Shown: one piece after another, positions 6,889-7,274 of the stretch | Position numbering within the stretch: position 1 is the stretch's first letter | How the letters are laid out: every line of letters starts with the position of its first letter | NCBI GenBank assembly: GCA_017999075.1 | Contig: JAGOBX010000171.1 | Coordinates: 1-7,274 of the forward strand | Source of the DNA: Candidatus Babelota bacterium | GTDB taxonomy: Bacteria > JAGOBX01 | Direction: 5' to 3' | DNA: 7,274 bases | Made by a program: the position numbers and the translations under genes | Notes under the pieces: generated by a model | Database searches by the model: none | What the model was told of the DNA's origin: nothing | Seen by the model: the letters and a program-made list of their open reading frames with translations, nothing else

Positions 6889-7274
6889 ATGTTTGATTTA
6901 TTAAAAGTTAGAATTAATCATGGAGATCAGGCGATTAAGGATATAAGAAAAGCTAAAATCAATGATTCATTCAGAGGATTGCCTGTTATAAAAAATACCG
7001 AATGTTTTTCTGATTGCGTGAAATGTTCAGAGATTTGTTTTTCAGATGCAATAAGAAAGAATAATGAAAAAATAACTATAGATTTAGGGAAATGTGTTTT
7101 ATGCGGAGATTGCGCGAGAGTATGTCCTTATAAAAAAATTTCTTTTTCCACATTTTATAAAATTGCTTCTACAGATAGAAAAAAGTTATATATTGATCCT
7201 GATACAACTCCGGAAAAATTTTATGAGGATTCAGTAAAAATTAATTATGAAATTAAAAAAGTTTTTGGAAAATA
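6889..7274 (+). CDS. Two-cluster [4Fe-4S] protein, partial at the window edge; probably fused to a NuoB-like small subunit
   Basis: The frame opens at an ATG with GGAG 12 bases upstream and stays open for 128 codons; the last two bases (TA) could begin a stop or a tyrosine codon. Two iron-sulfur motifs are visible. The first is C39-x3-C43-x2-C46-x3-C50, a spaced variant followed by Phe instead of Pro. The second is the standard C69-x2-C72-x2-C75-x3-C79-P. They resemble HyfH/NuoI ferredoxin domains that wire electrons to the complex. The end, EIKKVFGK (121-128), looks like the linker found just before the NuoB/HyfI domain in fused small subunits, so the gene probably continues with the proximal cluster N2-type domain. 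That continuation is inferred, not seen. If TA is instead a stop, this is a stand-alone HyfH-like protein of 128 residues. Confidence 0.85.
   Translation, partial: MFDLLKVRINHGDQAIKDIRKAKINDSFRGLPVIKNTECFSDCVKCSEICFSDAIRKNNEKITIDLGKCVLCGDCARVCPYKKISFSTFYKIASTDRKKLYIDPDTTPEKFYEDSVKINYEIKKVFGK

Overview
The window is a single plus-strand operon from a strongly AT-rich bacterium. It encodes a membrane-bound complex of the complex I / group 4 [NiFe]-hydrogenase superfamily. In order it carries hyfB-, hyfC-, hyfE- and hyfF-like membrane subunits, a hyfG-like (NuoC+NuoD fusion) large subunit, and the start of an iron-sulfur protein cut by the window edge. That last protein has two [4Fe-4S] motifs and probably runs on into a NuoB-like small subunit. 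All genes point the same way. The junctions are tight: a 4-base ATGA overlap and gaps of 60, 4, 30 and 26 bases.

The key observation is that the large subunit is not a hydrogenase. Both CxxC motifs that would hold the Ni-Fe site are gone. The N-terminal one reads S-G-D-S (residues 194-197). The C-terminal one reads D-L-S-Y-C-G-F-D-L (483-491) and ends the protein, with no cleavable tail. Similar complexes are known as energy-converting hydrogenase-related (Ehr) complexes. Their electron acceptor or substrate is, to my knowledge, unsettled. The membrane subunits keep the charged residues expected for ion pumping, so this looks like a ferredoxin-type, ion-translocating oxidoreductase with an unknown reaction.

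Positions 1-280 hold no gene. They contain a consensus sigma-70-type promoter (TTGACA, 16 bases, TATAAT at 213-240) placed to drive the operon, plus a small dyad, a weak stem-loop and three copies of AATTTCC. No mobile element, CRISPR array, tRNA or rRNA is seen.

Taxonomy: low G+C, AGA and ATA codons, a canonical sigma-70 promoter and patchy Shine-Dalgarno use do not fix a phylum. An anaerobe is likely from the gene content. An AT-rich lineage such as Endomicrobia/Elusimicrobiota would fit, but this is a guess.
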